DNA from: Lacibacter sediminis
GTDB taxonomy: Bacteria; Bacteroidota; Bacteroidia; Chitinophagales; Chitinophagaceae
Direction of reading: 5' to 3'
NCBI RefSeq assembly: GCF_014168535.1
Contig: NZ_CP060007.1
Coordinates: 310,001 to 374,000, forward strand
Length of the DNA stretch: 64,000 nucleotides
Positions 9,901 through 17,880 of this stretch are shown here, in pieces. Each line of letters begins with the position of its first letter. Position 1 is the first letter of the stretch. The position numbers were made by a program, and so were the translations under genes. The notes beneath the pieces were generated by a model. That model saw nothing but the letters and a program-made list of their open reading frames with translations. It searched no databases and was not told the DNA's origin.

Positions 9901-10413
9901 ATGAAAAAGATTATTGTTCTGGCAGTTGTAGCACTTATGGGAACAGCTGTAACAGTGAATGCACAAAAAATTGGTCACATTAACACAAATGATTTGTTGG
10001 TGGCGATGCCTGAAACGAAGAAAGCTCAGGATAGATTAAAAAACTCACAGGATTCACTCAACGTTGTATATGCACAGTTGATCAAAGAATACCAGGAAAA
10101 AGACAGCATCATCCGTGTTGATTCAGTTAAATGGAGCCCGGCTATTAAGCAGATCCGTTTTAAAGAATTCCAGGATTTAGCTGATGCAGTACAACAATAT
10201 TCAACTTCAGCACAGCAGTTTTTGCAACAGAAAGAACAAGAGTTTTTTGCTCCTGTACAGAAAATTGCATTGGATGCAATTCAATCTGTAGCTAAAGCAA
10301 ATGGTTATGCTTATGTTGTTTCAAGAGATGCTTTATTAGTGGTACCAACAACAGATGATCTGTTACCATTAGTGAAGAAGTTTCTGAAAATACCTGAAAC
10401 CCCGGCTAAATAA
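9901..10413 (+). CDS. OmpH/Skp family periplasmic chaperone (copy 2)
   Basis: The ATG at 9901 begins a clean signal peptide (MKKIIVLAVVALMG, cleavage after VNAQ), so it is preferred to an in-frame start at 9820 that would overlap copy 1. The 170-residue product has the family opening KIGHINTNDLLVAMPE, a coiled-coil middle rich in Gln and Lys, and the end YAYVVSRDALLVVPTTDDLLP. It is a paralogue of the preceding gene, with the same predicted role as an outer membrane protein holdase. A strong terminator follows, ending the bamA transcript. Confidence 0.93.
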   Translation: MKKIIVLAVVALMGTAVTVNAQKIGHINTNDLLVAMPETKKAQDRLKNSQDSLNVVYAQLIKEYQEKDSIIRVDSVKWSPAIKQIRFKEFQDLADAVQQYSTSAQQFLQQKEQEFFAPVQKIALDAIQSVAKANGYAYVVSRDALLVVPTTDDLLPLVKKFLKIPETPAK

Positions 10414-10438
10414 TTAAGCTTTAAGAATTACAATATTG

Positions 10439-10467
10439 ATCCCCCGGTTTATCGGGGGATTTTTTTT
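10439..10467 (+). terminator. Intrinsic terminator after the ompH pair
   Basis: Stem ATCCCCCG/CGGGGGAT with loop GTTTAT, followed by a run of eight T. It separates the bamA-ompH-ompH transcript from murI. Confidence 0.9.
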
Positions 10468-10484
10468 GTGCTTACATTAGCAGC

Positions 10485-11312
10485 ATGCAGCAAGGACCAA
10501 TCGGCATATTTGATTCAGGCTATGGCGGGTTAACAGTGATGAAAGAAATCGTGCAGCAGTTACCGCAGTATGATTATATCTACCTCGGTGATAATGCCCG
10601 TGCTCCCTATGGCACACGCAGCTTTGAAACAGTGTATCGTTACACATTGGAATGTGTAGAATGGTTTTTTAAACAAGGTTGTCCATTAGTTATTCTTGCC
10701 TGCAACACTGCTTCTGCAAAAGCATTAAGAACCATTCAGCAAAACGATCTGCAACAGCTCAATCCTGATAACAGAGTGTTGGGCGTGATTCGTCCAACTG
10801 CAGAAGTGATCGGGCAATACAGTAAAACAAAGAATGTTGGTGTACTTGCAACGGCAGGAACGGTGCAATCAGAATCGTATGAAATAGAGATCACCAAATT
10901 TTATCCTGATGCAAAAGTCTTTCAACAGGCTTGCCCCATGTGGGTACCGTTGATCGAGAACAATGAACATACAAATGCCGGTGCCGATTATTTTGTAAAA
11001 GAGTATGTGGATGAACTGATGCAGCAATCAGCGGATATTGATACTGTGCTGCTCGGGTGTACACATTATCCTTTGCTGAGTGAAAAGATCAAACAGCAAT
11101 TGCCGGAGAATGTGCAGTTATTATCGCAGGGAAAGATTGTAGCCGAAAGTTTGGCTGATTACCTGCAGCGACACCCAGAAATGGAAGAGCGTCTGACTAA
11201 AGGAGGAACGAAGCAGTTTTTTACAACAGATTCAGTAACTGATTTTGACCGACATGCCCGTTTATTTTATGGGTCGGATGTGCTGGCTAAGCATGTGGAG
11301 CTGGTGGGCTGA
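10485..11312 (+). CDS. murI: Glutamate racemase
   Basis: Converts L-glutamate to D-glutamate for peptidoglycan in the cytoplasm, without a cofactor. At 275 residues it has all family landmarks: IGIFDSGYGGLTV with Asp10-Ser11, LGDNARAPYG, the first catalytic Cys73 in LACNTAS and the second catalytic Cys192 in LGCTHYPLL. It lies only 18 nt after the T-run of the previous terminator; TACATTAG just upstream of the ATG could be its own promoter box. It belongs functionally with the neighbouring uppS and bamA envelope genes. Confidence 0.96.
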   Translation: MQQGPIGIFDSGYGGLTVMKEIVQQLPQYDYIYLGDNARAPYGTRSFETVYRYTLECVEWFFKQGCPLVILACNTASAKALRTIQQNDLQQLNPDNRVLGVIRPTAEVIGQYSKTKNVGVLATAGTVQSESYEIEITKFYPDAKVFQQACPMWVPLIENNEHTNAGADYFVKEYVDELMQQSADIDTVLLGCTHYPLLSEKIKQQLPENVQLLSQGKIVAESLADYLQRHPEMEERLTKGGTKQFFTTDSVTDFDRHARLFYGSDVLAKHVELVG

Positions 11313-11495
11313 ATATTCCCTTCCCCGAGCGGTGGTTAACTGTTACACAGCAAACTGATTATCAGGGGTGGGTTGCAGAATAGAATTCCCGAACGTACAA
11401 GAGATTGCGTGGCAACAGGAGCAGAACGGGGTAACAGGCGCTGGTATCAGCATAATTTTCTTGCCTCAAACACTGTGTTTTCGGGCAGTTTCCCC

Positions 11496-11503
11496 TACCT
11501 TTG
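11496..11503 (+). promoter_or_regulatory. Probable -7 promoter box for rpmH
   Basis: A perfect TACCTTTG (TAnnTTTG consensus), about 98 nt upstream of the L34 start, implying a long leader. A hairpin-prone GC-rich stretch (TTTCCGGATTCTCCCCGG) lies in that leader. The rest of the 289-nt murI-rpmH gap shows no gene. Confidence 0.55.
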
Positions 11504-11601
11504 CCGTCCTTTCACAAACAGCGGGAAGTGGTGTTCTCACTGCGTGATATGAAATTTCCGGATTCTCCCCGGTATTTTTTAAAGAAGTAAAACAGCAAAC
11601 A

Positions 11602-11769
11602 ATGCCAGGAAAAAAACGCACATACCAGCCTTCGAAGCGTCGCAGAAAAACCACACACGGTTTTCGTAAGCGTATGCAAGATGCTAATGGCCGCAAAGTA
11701 TTAAACAGCCGCCGTGCAAAGGGCCGTCATAAGCTCACGATTTCTGATGAGCGTGGCGCTAAGAAATAA
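11602..11769 (+). CDS. rpmH: 50S ribosomal protein L34
   Basis: A 55-residue, strongly basic protein that starts [20 protein letters not shown] and continues [13 protein letters not shown] and [12 protein letters not shown], the unmistakable L34 pattern (the common form is KRTYQPSxRRRxxxHGFRxRM). It is a small structural protein of the large ribosomal subunit. The short C-terminal tail SDERGAKK is longer than in E. coli L34 but usual in Bacteroidota. A terminator follows, then rnpA, as in most bacteria. dnaA, which often sits nearby elsewhere, is absent here. Confidence 0.97.
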   Translation: MPGKKRTYQPSKRRRKTTHGFRKRMQDANGRKVLNSRRAKGRHKLTISDERGAKK

Positions 11770-11795
11770 TTTTCTTACGAACAGATGATATTCTT

Positions 11796-11823
11796 AAGTC
11801 TCCCGTTTATCGGGAGACTTTTT
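11796..11823 (+). terminator. Intrinsic terminator after rpmH
   Basis: A 10-bp perfect stem AAGTCTCCCG/CGGGAGACTT with a 5-nt loop, followed by TTTA. Some read-through into rnpA is possible, since rnpA follows closely. Confidence 0.85.
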
Positions 11824-11876
11824 ATTTTACAGCTGCCTTGCAAACGGTGTTATTTTTACAATCTCATTTCAGTTTT

Positions 11877-12284
11877 TTGGAAACAGCACAACGATATACA
11901 CTTGGTAAAAACGAACGGATGAAAAGCCGTAAGCAGATCGAACTTCTGTTTAAAGAAGGCAAAACATTTTCTGCTACGCCTTTGCGGGTGTACTATGCTG
12001 TTCAACCATTGTCTGCTGATGATAGTCCCTTGCTGTTTGGGGTTGCTGTGGGCACAAGAAATTTCAAAAAGGCGGTTGACCGAAATCGTATTAAACGATT
12101 GATTCGTGAAGCCTGGCGGTTACAAAAAAATGAACTGCAACAAAAACTGAAACAGGAGAACAAACAGCTGCATGTGTTTTTTATTTTCACCGGTAAAGAA
12201 GTACCTGAGTATAAATTAATAGCCGAAAAGACGGGATTAGCTTTACATAAACTGGAACAACTCAATGTGCAGTCAGCATCTTGA
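11877..12284 (+). CDS. rnpA: Ribonuclease P protein component
   Basis: Basic protein subunit of RNase P, which trims the 5' leaders of tRNA precursors. Landmarks: [19 protein letters not shown], the conserved N-terminal block, and the RNA-binding [14 protein letters not shown] (RNR box). No ATG gives the full N-terminal block: the first ATG (11919) would delete RYTLGKNER, so a TTG at 11877 (chosen, 135 residues) or one of the upstream TTG/GTG codons at 11838 and 11847 must be used. The 3' end overlaps yidD by 20 nt, so the two are translationally linked. Confidence 0.92.
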   Translation: METAQRYTLGKNERMKSRKQIELLFKEGKTFSATPLRVYYAVQPLSADDSPLLFGVAVGTRNFKKAVDRNRIKRLIREAWRLQKNELQQKLKQENKQLHVFFIFTGKEVPEYKLIAEKTGLALHKLEQLNVQSAS

Positions 12285-12531
12285 TACAAACCCTAAAAAG
12301 TACAGCAGTATTAAAACAGTGCTGAGCTTTCCATTTATTTTATTGATTCGTTTTTATCAGTATGTGATCAGTCCTGCTATTGGACCTAAATGCAGATATA
12401 CGCCGACCTGTAGTCAATACGGAATTGAAGCATTGAAGAAACACGGACCTATCAAAGGTTTGTGGTTAACGATGAAGCGAATAAGTAAATGTCATCCCTG
12501 GGGTGGAAGTGGTTACGACCCTGTGCCATGA
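12265..12531 (+). CDS. yidD: Membrane protein insertion efficiency factor YidD
   Basis: An 88-residue YidD/UPF0161 protein with the family core [27 protein letters not shown], then [25 protein letters not shown], including the three conserved cysteines. It is thought to associate with the inner membrane near YidC/Sec and assist membrane insertion. The ATG lies within rnpA in another frame, the normal arrangement. Its 3' end runs 19 nt into the convergent acetyltransferase gene. Confidence 0.95.
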   Translation: MCSQHLDTNPKKYSSIKTVLSFPFILLIRFYQYVISPAIGPKCRYTPTCSQYGIEALKKHGPIKGLWLTMKRISKCHPWGGSGYDPVP

Positions 12532-13010
12532 TCAAACAAGTAAGCCATCACGGCTTCATCAACGTACTGATCTTTACTTTTTAAATACGTGTATTTCTTC
12601 AACACACCTTCGTGATGAAAACCTGCTTTAAGATAAAGCTGAATCGCTTTTTCGTTTGCAGTAGAAACAGTTAATTCAATACGCAGAAAGCCTTGCTGTT
12701 TTGCATATTCTTTTATTTCTTCCATCATCCGCAAACCATAACCTTTACCAGCTTCTTCCGGATCAATGGCCAAACCACCGAGATAAACAATATGTGTATT
12801 ACGGTAATGCTGCGGCACCAGTTTGAACATACCAATGGATTCGCCGGCATCTTCAAAAATATACAGCACACCTTTGTTTTGTAATTCGTTGAACACACTG
12901 CGAAAATCTTCCGGATGCATAAACTCATACAACAGGAAAGGATTTACATGCGGGTGCATGTACAAATAGTAAAGAAATCCAAAATCCTGGCTGGTTGCTT
13001 TGCGTATCAT
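12513..13010 (-). CDS. GNAT family N-acetyltransferase
   Basis: A 165-residue protein with the GNAT fold: beta strands [19 protein letters not shown] (acetyl-CoA loop of Q/RxxGxG/A type at about residues 85-95), [22 protein letters not shown], and the C-terminal [21 protein letters not shown] typical of RimJ/RimL-like and aminoglycoside-type acetyltransferases. It transfers an acetyl group from acetyl-CoA to an amine, but the acceptor cannot be predicted. Its 3' end overlaps yidD convergently; its start is close to and divergent from tag. Confidence 0.88.
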   Translation of the reverse strand: MIRKATSQDFGFLYYLYMHPHVNPFLLYEFMHPEDFRSVFNELQNKGVLYIFEDAGESIGMFKLVPQHYRNTHIVYLGGLAIDPEEAGKGYGLRMMEEIKEYAKQQGFLRIELTVSTANEKAIQLYLKAGFHHEGVLKKYTYLKSKDQYVDEAVMAYLFDHGTGS

Positions 13011-13037
13011 TTGTGCTGTTAGGGACTGTGAAATTAA

Positions 13038-13045
13038 TTACTTTG
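13038..13045 (+). promoter_or_regulatory. Probable -7 promoter box for tag
   Basis: TTACTTTG, close to TAnnTTTG, 21 nt upstream of the tag ATG at 13067 and outside the divergent acetyltransferase gene. It argues against the longer ORF that opens at 12995. Confidence 0.4.
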
Positions 13046-13066
13046 CAAGAGTACAAAGCAAAAATC

Positions 13067-13630
13067 ATGGCAAAAGAAAAGATACGCTGCAGCTGGTGTT
13101 TAAAAGATGATCTGTATAAAGCATATCATGATGAGGAATGGGGAACACCCTTGCACGACGATGATAAATTATTTGAACTGCTTTGCCTCGAAGGGGCACA
13201 GGCTGGTTTAAGTTGGTACACTATTCTCAACAAACGTGAAAACTACCGTAAAGCATTTGATGGGTTTGATGCAAAGAAGATGGCAAAATATGGCGACAAA
13301 AAAATAGAGGCATTGTTGCAGGATGCAGGCATTGTACGCAACCGTTTAAAAGTGAATGCCTTTGTACAGAATGCCAAAACATATCTCGCCATACAAAAAG
13401 AGTTTGGCAGTTTTGATAAATACATTTGGCAGTTTGTTGGCGGCAAACCAATTATAAATAAAGTGAAAGGGATGGGTGATGTGCCGGTAAAAACGGAGAT
13501 CTCGGATGCTATGAGCAAGGATTTATTAAAGCGTGGGTTTAAGTTTGTTGGCTCAACAATTTGCTATGCGTTTATGCAGGCAAGTGGTATGGTGAATGAC
13601 CATGCAGATGATTGCTGGAAGAAGAAATAA
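13067..13630 (+). CDS. tag: DNA-3-methyladenine glycosylase I
   Basis: Removes 3-methyladenine from alkylated DNA to start base excision repair. The ATG at 13067 gives 187 residues, the usual Tag length. Motifs: N-terminal zinc-ligand region RCSWCLKDDLYKAYHDEEWG, LFELLCLEGAQAGLSW containing the catalytic Glu, the helix-hairpin region, GFKFVGSTICYAFMQASGMVNDH, and the C-terminal HADDC zinc ligands. It stands alone, convergent with sod across a shared terminator. Confidence 0.96.
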   Translation: MAKEKIRCSWCLKDDLYKAYHDEEWGTPLHDDDKLFELLCLEGAQAGLSWYTILNKRENYRKAFDGFDAKKMAKYGDKKIEALLQDAGIVRNRLKVNAFVQNAKTYLAIQKEFGSFDKYIWQFVGGKPIINKVKGMGDVPVKTEISDAMSKDLLKRGFKFVGSTICYAFMQASGMVNDHADDCWKKK

Positions 13631-13651
13631 CCCCGGTTCCGATAGGAGAAA

Positions 13652-13690
13652 AATACAAAGCCGTTTCATTTTTTGAAACGGCTTTGTATT
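13652..13690. terminator. Bidirectional terminator between tag and sod
   Basis: AATACAAAGCCGTTTCA pairs with TGAAACGGCTTTGTATT around a short T-rich loop, giving a 16-17 bp stem between two convergent genes. The A-rich and T-rich arms allow termination both ways. Confidence 0.85.
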
Positions 13691-13708
13691 TGGTGAGACT
13701 TCTATTTA

Positions 13709-14308
13709 TTATTTACCGAAGCGTTCAGCTACTTTGCTCCAGTTAACTACATTCCAGAATGCAGCTAAATAATCTGCACGACGGTTCTGATACTTTAAGT
13801 AGTAAGCATGTTCCCAAACATCGGCACCAAGGATGGGTGTGCCTTTTACTTCAGCAACATCCATCATTGGATTATCCTGGTTAGGAGTTGACGTAACTTC
13901 AAGCTTGCCATCTTTTACGATCAACCAAGCCCAGCCACTTCCGAAACGGGTCATACCGGCTGCTGCAAATTTTTCTTTGAATGCATCAAAAGAACCAAAT
14001 GCGGCATTGATCGCATCAGCCAATGCACCCGTTGGTGTACCGCCAGCGTTTGCTGCTAATGATTCCCAGAAGAAAGTGTGGTTCCAGTGACCACCGCCGT
14101 TGTTACGTACTGCAGGTGAAATACTTCCTGCAGCAGCTACTAACTGCTCAATGGTTTTGCTTTCGTGCTCAGTACCGGCAACAGCTTTGTTGAGATTATC
14201 AACATAAGCCTGGTGATGTTTGCCGTGATGTATCTGCATAGTGGTTGTGTCAATATGAGGCTCCAGTGCATCATGTGCATATGGAAGAGGTGCTAATGTA
14301 AATGCCAT
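13709..14308 (-). CDS. Superoxide dismutase (Fe/Mn family)
   Basis: Dismutates superoxide to oxygen and hydrogen peroxide. At 199 residues it shows the full Fe/Mn-SOD pattern: [18 protein letters not shown], metal-ligand His27 in MQIHHGKHH, His77 in [11 protein letters not shown], and the third and fourth ligands in [13 protein letters not shown], followed by NVVNW. There is no signal peptide, so it is cytoplasmic. The metal cannot be settled by eye. It lies monocistronically between two terminators. Confidence 0.96.
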   Translation of the reverse strand: MAFTLAPLPYAHDALEPHIDTTTMQIHHGKHHQAYVDNLNKAVAGTEHESKTIEQLVAAAGSISPAVRNNGGGHWNHTFFWESLAANAGGTPTGALADAINAAFGSFDAFKEKFAAAGMTRFGSGWAWLIVKDGKLEVTSTPNQDNPMMDVAEVKGTPILGADVWEHAYYLKYQNRRADYLAAFWNVVNWSKVAERFGK

Positions 14309-14350
14309 GTTCTGTAAGTTTTAAATTTTACGAAATTGTTTAACGGAGAA

Positions 14351-14358
14351 CAAATGTA
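14351..14358 (-). promoter_or_regulatory. Probable -7 promoter box for sod
   Basis: On the minus strand TACATTTG, a perfect TAnnTTTG, 42 nt upstream of the superoxide dismutase ATG. Confidence 0.55.
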
Positions 14359-14414
14359 CAAACAGATAATTTAAAATGCAGACCGATTAAACTTACAGCA
14401 ATTAGCATACCGAG

Positions 14415-14446
14415 AGAAAAAAGAAAGGAATGCACTGCTGCATTCC
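14415..14446 (-). terminator. Terminator of the small lipoprotein gene
   Basis: On the minus strand GGAATGCA/TGCATTCC with loop GCAG, followed by TTTCTTTTTTC. It lies 25 nt downstream of the lipoprotein stop codon and upstream of sod. Confidence 0.75.
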
Positions 14447-14471
14447 CTGTCTCCATTGGGCTTTGGGTTTT

Positions 14472-14834
14472 TTATTGGGAACAGTACCAGTTGATTTGAT
14501 CTTGTGCCTGGTAGTAACTTAACCAGATATCACGAATATTTATCGACATGAGGTTACCACGGCTGCGGTTATAAATACTTCTTACGCCATAGTAACTAAA
14601 GTCGCCATAAAGCACTTCGCCAACGGTTGGGCGGAACGACCAGTTTTCGGCTACCGTGTAACCGTTAGCTGTTTCAATAACGATGTAATCGCAATTGAAA
14701 TCGGAAAACACAACCACACCACGTTCTTTCTCCAACCATTGTGACTCATCAATCGGGGCAGGTTGTAAATCGGTCTTTCGGCAAGCTGAAAGAAAGACCA
14801 GGCTGAGTATAGCAAAACCAATGATCTTTTTCAT
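14472..14834 (-). CDS. Small lipoprotein of unknown function
   Basis: From the ATG at 14834 (not the upstream in-frame start at 14870) the 120-residue product begins with a lipoprotein signal, MKKIIGFAILSLVFLSAC, with Cys18 as the lipidated residue. The mature part is short with many aromatics (WLEKERGVVVFSDFNCDYIV, TVAENWSFRPTVGEVLYGDF), which suggests a small beta-rich domain. I do not recognise a family. It is a lone gene with its own terminator. Confidence 0.7.
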   Translation of the reverse strand: MKKIIGFAILSLVFLSACRKTDLQPAPIDESQWLEKERGVVVFSDFNCDYIVIETANGYTVAENWSFRPTVGEVLYGDFSYYGVRSIYNRSRGNLMSINIRDIWLSYYQAQDQINWYCSQ

Positions 14835-14935
14835 GTGTAGATATTTATTACACAGATTAGATGTGTACAATTACACGAAGTTGTAAGTAACTGTAAGAAG
14901 ATTTTGTTAAAGCATTTGCGTGCTATTGATTCGAC

Positions 14936-15238
14936 TTATTTTACAAGACGATTCAGTTTTTTGCCTTTTTCAACAAAGGTTTCAACGATGCCTTTTGTTT
15001 CAAGATCGAGACGGATGGAGATGGTATACCAGGGAATCGAACCTTTAAATTCAGGTATTTGTTTGCGGATGATCTTCACCACATCATCGGTAAGTTCGGT
15101 GAAGGTTTTTCCTTTGCTGCTTTTCAGACTTTGAAGTATAGCGGCTTTAACCGGTTCGTAAATAGCAACATCAAACTTCCGTTCCGTTCCTGTTACCGGA
15201 TGTGTAACAATGATCTTTTTTGAAGTTGCTTTTGCCAT
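14936..15238 (-). CDS. Conserved hypothetical protein of 100 residues
   Basis: A basic, soluble protein without signal peptide: VTHPVTGTERKFDVAIYEPV, then KAAILQSLKSSKGKTFTELTDDVVKIIRKQ and WYTISIRLDLETKGIVE. The helical pattern in the second half looks like a winged-helix fold, so DNA binding is possible but unproven. I do not recognise a named function. It starts 3 nt after the tadA stop codon and is very likely co-transcribed with it. Confidence 0.75.
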   Translation of the reverse strand: MAKATSKKIIVTHPVTGTERKFDVAIYEPVKAAILQSLKSSKGKTFTELTDDVVKIIRKQIPEFKGSIPWYTISIRLDLETKGIVETFVEKGKKLNRLVK

Positions 15239-15241
15239 CTA

Positions 15242-15679
15242 TTATCGTTTATCCTTAAAAAAATCTTTCATCAGCTTTACACAGTCTTCTTTCAGAACAC
15301 CTTTCAGAATTTCAGCTTTCTGATGAAAAGGCGAGTGATCTTTTGTAATACGTTTGTGTCCGTTTTTTTCATCATCAGCACCCCAAACAATACGGGTTAC
15401 TTTGCTCCAGTACAATGCTCCTGCACACATGAGACAAGGCTCAACGGTTACATACAAAGTAGCTTCGGGTAAATATTTTGCACCAATTTGACTGAAAGCC
15501 GATGTTAATGCGATCATCTCTGCGTGAGCAGTGGGGTCGTTAAGACGCTCCGTCATATTATGCCCACGGGCAATAATCTTGTTATTTACAACCACTACAG
15601 CACCGATCGGAATTTCACCTTCTTCAAACGCCAGCTCTGCTTCCTTTAATGCCTGTTTCATGAAATGTTCATCCGTCAT
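15242..15679 (-). CDS. tadA: tRNA-specific adenosine deaminase TadA
   Basis: Zinc-dependent deaminase that converts the wobble adenosine 34 of tRNA-Arg to inosine. The ATG at 15679 gives 145 residues. Motifs: zinc-ligand His52 and catalytic Glu54 in DPTAHAEMIAL, and Cys82/Cys85 in PCLMCAGALYWS, plus IPIGAVVVVNNKIIARGHN near the N-terminus. A related guanine or cytidine deaminase is less likely because the N- and C-terminal blocks (YVTVEPCLMC, RITKDHSPFHQKAEILKGVL) match TadA. First gene of a two-gene unit with the 100-residue protein. Confidence 0.93.
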   Translation of the reverse strand: MTDEHFMKQALKEAELAFEEGEIPIGAVVVVNNKIIARGHNMTERLNDPTAHAEMIALTSAFSQIGAKYLPEATLYVTVEPCLMCAGALYWSKVTRIVWGADDEKNGHKRITKDHSPFHQKAEILKGVLKEDCVKLMKDFFKDKR

Positions 15680-15741
15680 ACAACGAAGGTACTTATTCAA
15701 TCACTTAACAGAAAGAGCAGAAAAGAAGAATAAAGCTTTAT

Positions 15742-15749
15742 TACATTTG
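15742..15749 (+). promoter_or_regulatory. Probable -7 promoter box for the aldehyde dehydrogenase operon
   Basis: TACATTTG, a perfect TAnnTTTG, 55 nt upstream of the aldehyde dehydrogenase ATG in the divergent tadA gap. It is the only convincing promoter-like box before the following five-gene run. Confidence 0.5.
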
Positions 15750-15804
15750 CAAGCACACTTCTTTCTAACCGATTGCCTGAACAGTTTAAACACGAAAGCC
15801 ATTC

Positions 15805-17190
15805 ATGAATCCATATCAAACGTTATACGATAGCCAGGTTGCTTATTATAAATCAGGTGCTACGAGAACAGTTGTATTTCGTAAAGAGCAATTAAAAAAA
15901 CTGGAATCATTGCTTCGTAACAACGAACAGCTGATTGAAGAGGCTTTGTATAAAGACCTGCGTAAGCATAAGCAGGAAGTGTACATGACTGAACTTGGTC
16001 CGACGTATGAAGAAATAAGGGTACAGTTAAGAGGTGTGCGGCAATGGATGCAACCTCAAACAGTAGAAACGCCATTATATCTTTTGCCTTCAGTTACCAA
16101 ACTTTATCCTGAGCCTGTAGGCAATGTGATCGTTATCTCTCCCTGGAATTATCCGGTGCTGTTAACCTATCGTGCAGTTGCAGGTGCAATAGCGGCTGGT
16201 AACACGGTGATCATTAAACATTCGGAGTTAAGTCATCATACTTCTACTTTAATGGAACAACTGATCAATAAACATTTTCCTGCTGATTATATTCATGCTG
16301 TACAAGGCCATGGTGAAACAGTGGTACCGCAATTGCTGGAACATTTTCATTTCGGGCATGTTTTTTTCACAGGTGGTACAGAAATCGGGAAAAAGATCAT
16401 GGGTATGGCAGCAAAGCAATTATCACCTGTATCACTGGAGCTTGGCGGTAAAAGCCCATGTATTGTTGATGCAAGTGCTGATCTCAAAATGGCTTCGAAA
16501 CGAATTGTGTGGGGAAAACTGCTCAACTGCGGACAATCATGTGTAGCTCCCGATTATCTTGTGGTGCATGAAAGTGTTAAAGACAAACTCATTCAAACAA
16601 TTATCAAAACAATTGAAGAGTGTTACGGAACTGACAGGGAAGCGAATGATAACTATGGATGCATTATTAATAACCGTCGTTTTCAGTCGATCGTAAAGTA
16701 TTTGCAGGATGGAAACGTTCTTTATGGTGGTGATGTGAATGAAGAAAGCAGGCACATAGGTCCAACGATCATTGACAATGTTAAACCAGATGCTGCTGTA
16801 ATGCGTGAAGAGATCTTTGGTCCGGTATTGCCTGTATTTACTTACAGAGAGAATGAAGAAGTGTTGAAGCTGGTTGATCTGAACCCCAATCCGTTGGCAG
16901 TTTATATTTTCAGCACATCAACAGCAACACAGGATTATTTTGTGGAGAAGATCAGTTTTGGTGCAGGCTGTATCAATGAAACTATTTACCAGTTAGGCAG
17001 CAGCAGTATTCCGTTTGGTGGTATTGGCACAAGTGGTCATGGTGGACATTTAGGTAAGTTTTCGTTCGATACATTTACACACTATAAGGGTATTGTAAAG
17101 AAGGTGAATTGGTTTGAGCCTTTTTTCCGTTATCCTCCGTTCAGTAAATCAAAACTCCGCCTCTGGCGGTTGGCTTTGGGAAGAAAATAA
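15805..17190 (+). CDS. Class 3-type aldehyde dehydrogenase
   Basis: A 461-residue NAD(P)-dependent enzyme that oxidises aldehydes to acids. Active-site residues are all present: Asn115 in ISPWNYPVLL, Glu212 in LELGGKSPC and catalytic Cys246 in NCGQSCVAPDY. The length, the absence of the N-terminal extension of other classes and the C-terminal RYPPFSKSKLRLW resemble the ALDH3/fatty aldehyde group, which acts on medium- to long-chain aldehydes; that substrate is inference. It begins a run of five genes with gaps of 5, 4, 2 and 23 nt. Coniferyl aldehyde dehydrogenase-like activity is an alternative. Confidence 0.93.
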   Translation: MNPYQTLYDSQVAYYKSGATRTVVFRKEQLKKLESLLRNNEQLIEEALYKDLRKHKQEVYMTELGPTYEEIRVQLRGVRQWMQPQTVETPLYLLPSVTKLYPEPVGNVIVISPWNYPVLLTYRAVAGAIAAGNTVIIKHSELSHHTSTLMEQLINKHFPADYIHAVQGHGETVVPQLLEHFHFGHVFFTGGTEIGKKIMGMAAKQLSPVSLELGGKSPCIVDASADLKMASKRIVWGKLLNCGQSCVAPDYLVVHESVKDKLIQTIIKTIEECYGTDREANDNYGCIINNRRFQSIVKYLQDGNVLYGGDVNEESRHIGPTIIDNVKPDAAVMREEIFGPVLPVFTYRENEEVLKLVDLNPNPLAVYIFSTSTATQDYFVEKISFGAGCINETIYQLGSSSIPFGGIGTSGHGGHLGKFSFDTFTHYKGIVKKVNWFEPFFRYPPFSKSKLRLWRLALGRK

Positions 17191-17195
17191 AGCTG

Positions 17196-17876
17196 ATGCG
17201 TAAACTTAAACGATTTGCCGTTGTTTTAGTGGTGATTGCTCTTGTGGCAATCAGTTATTTCTTTTACGTAAATCGAAACAGTGCAGATATGACAACAAGA
17301 CAAAAATTATTGAAAGCAGTTTATCCGGCGTGGATTGCTTTTACAAAAGTGATCGGTAAGAACAATGATGCATTTACGAATGAGCATGCAAAACCTGCTG
17401 TGCCATTTCATACATTGAAAGCAGTAATGAACAATGGAACAACGTATGACTTTTCACAACTAAAAGGAAAGAAGGTGTTGTTGGTAAATACAGCCAGTGA
17501 TTGTGGATATACCGGCCAGTATGATGACTTGCAGAAGCTGCATGAAAAATTTCAGAATAAACTCGTGATACTCGGTTTTCCTGCTAATGACTTCAAAGAA
17601 CAGGAAAAAGGAAGTGATGAAGACATTGCTGCATTCTGCAAAATAAACTTTGGTGTTACGTTCCCATTGATGAAAAAAAGCAGTGTTGTTAAGCACAAAG
17701 ATCAGAATGAAATATTTCAATGGCTGACTGATTCAACAAAGAATGGCTGGAACAACAAGATGCCTACCTGGAATTTTTCAAAATATTTAGTGAACGAAGA
17801 AGGTGTCCTCACGCATTATTTTGATCCTTCTGTTTCACCAATGAGTGAACAGGTAATAAAGGAAGTTGAAAAATAG
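17196..17876 (+). CDS. Membrane-anchored glutathione peroxidase-like peroxidase
   Basis: Reduces peroxides, in bacteria usually with thioredoxin rather than glutathione. After an N-terminal hydrophobic anchor or signal (about residues 8-25) and a 45-residue spacer comes the GPx fold: LVNTASDCGYTGQYDDL with peroxidatic Cys103 in place of selenocysteine, then LGFPANDFKEQE and the Trp/Asn box MPTWNFSKYLV. At 226 residues it is longer than the usual 160-180 because of the anchor and spacer, so it should face the periplasm. It starts 5 nt after the aldehyde dehydrogenase stop. A second paralogue is encoded further along this window. Confidence 0.92.
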   Translation: MRKLKRFAVVLVVIALVAISYFFYVNRNSADMTTRQKLLKAVYPAWIAFTKVIGKNNDAFTNEHAKPAVPFHTLKAVMNNGTTYDFSQLKGKKVLLVNTASDCGYTGQYDDLQKLHEKFQNKLVILGFPANDFKEQEKGSDEDIAAFCKINFGVTFPLMKKSSVVKHKDQNEIFQWLTDSTKNGWNNKMPTWNFSKYLVNEEGVLTHYFDPSVSPMSEQVIKEVEK

Positions 17877-17880
17877 GAAT

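Noticed and set aside
11466..11696. Antisense ORF over rpmH
   Set aside because: It is the reverse frame of the clear L34 gene and has no family resemblance.
11313..12531. Replication origin near rpmH-rnpA
   Set aside because: No dnaA, no DnaA-box cluster of TTATCCACA type and no yidC are visible, although rpmH and rnpA sit near the origin in many bacteria.
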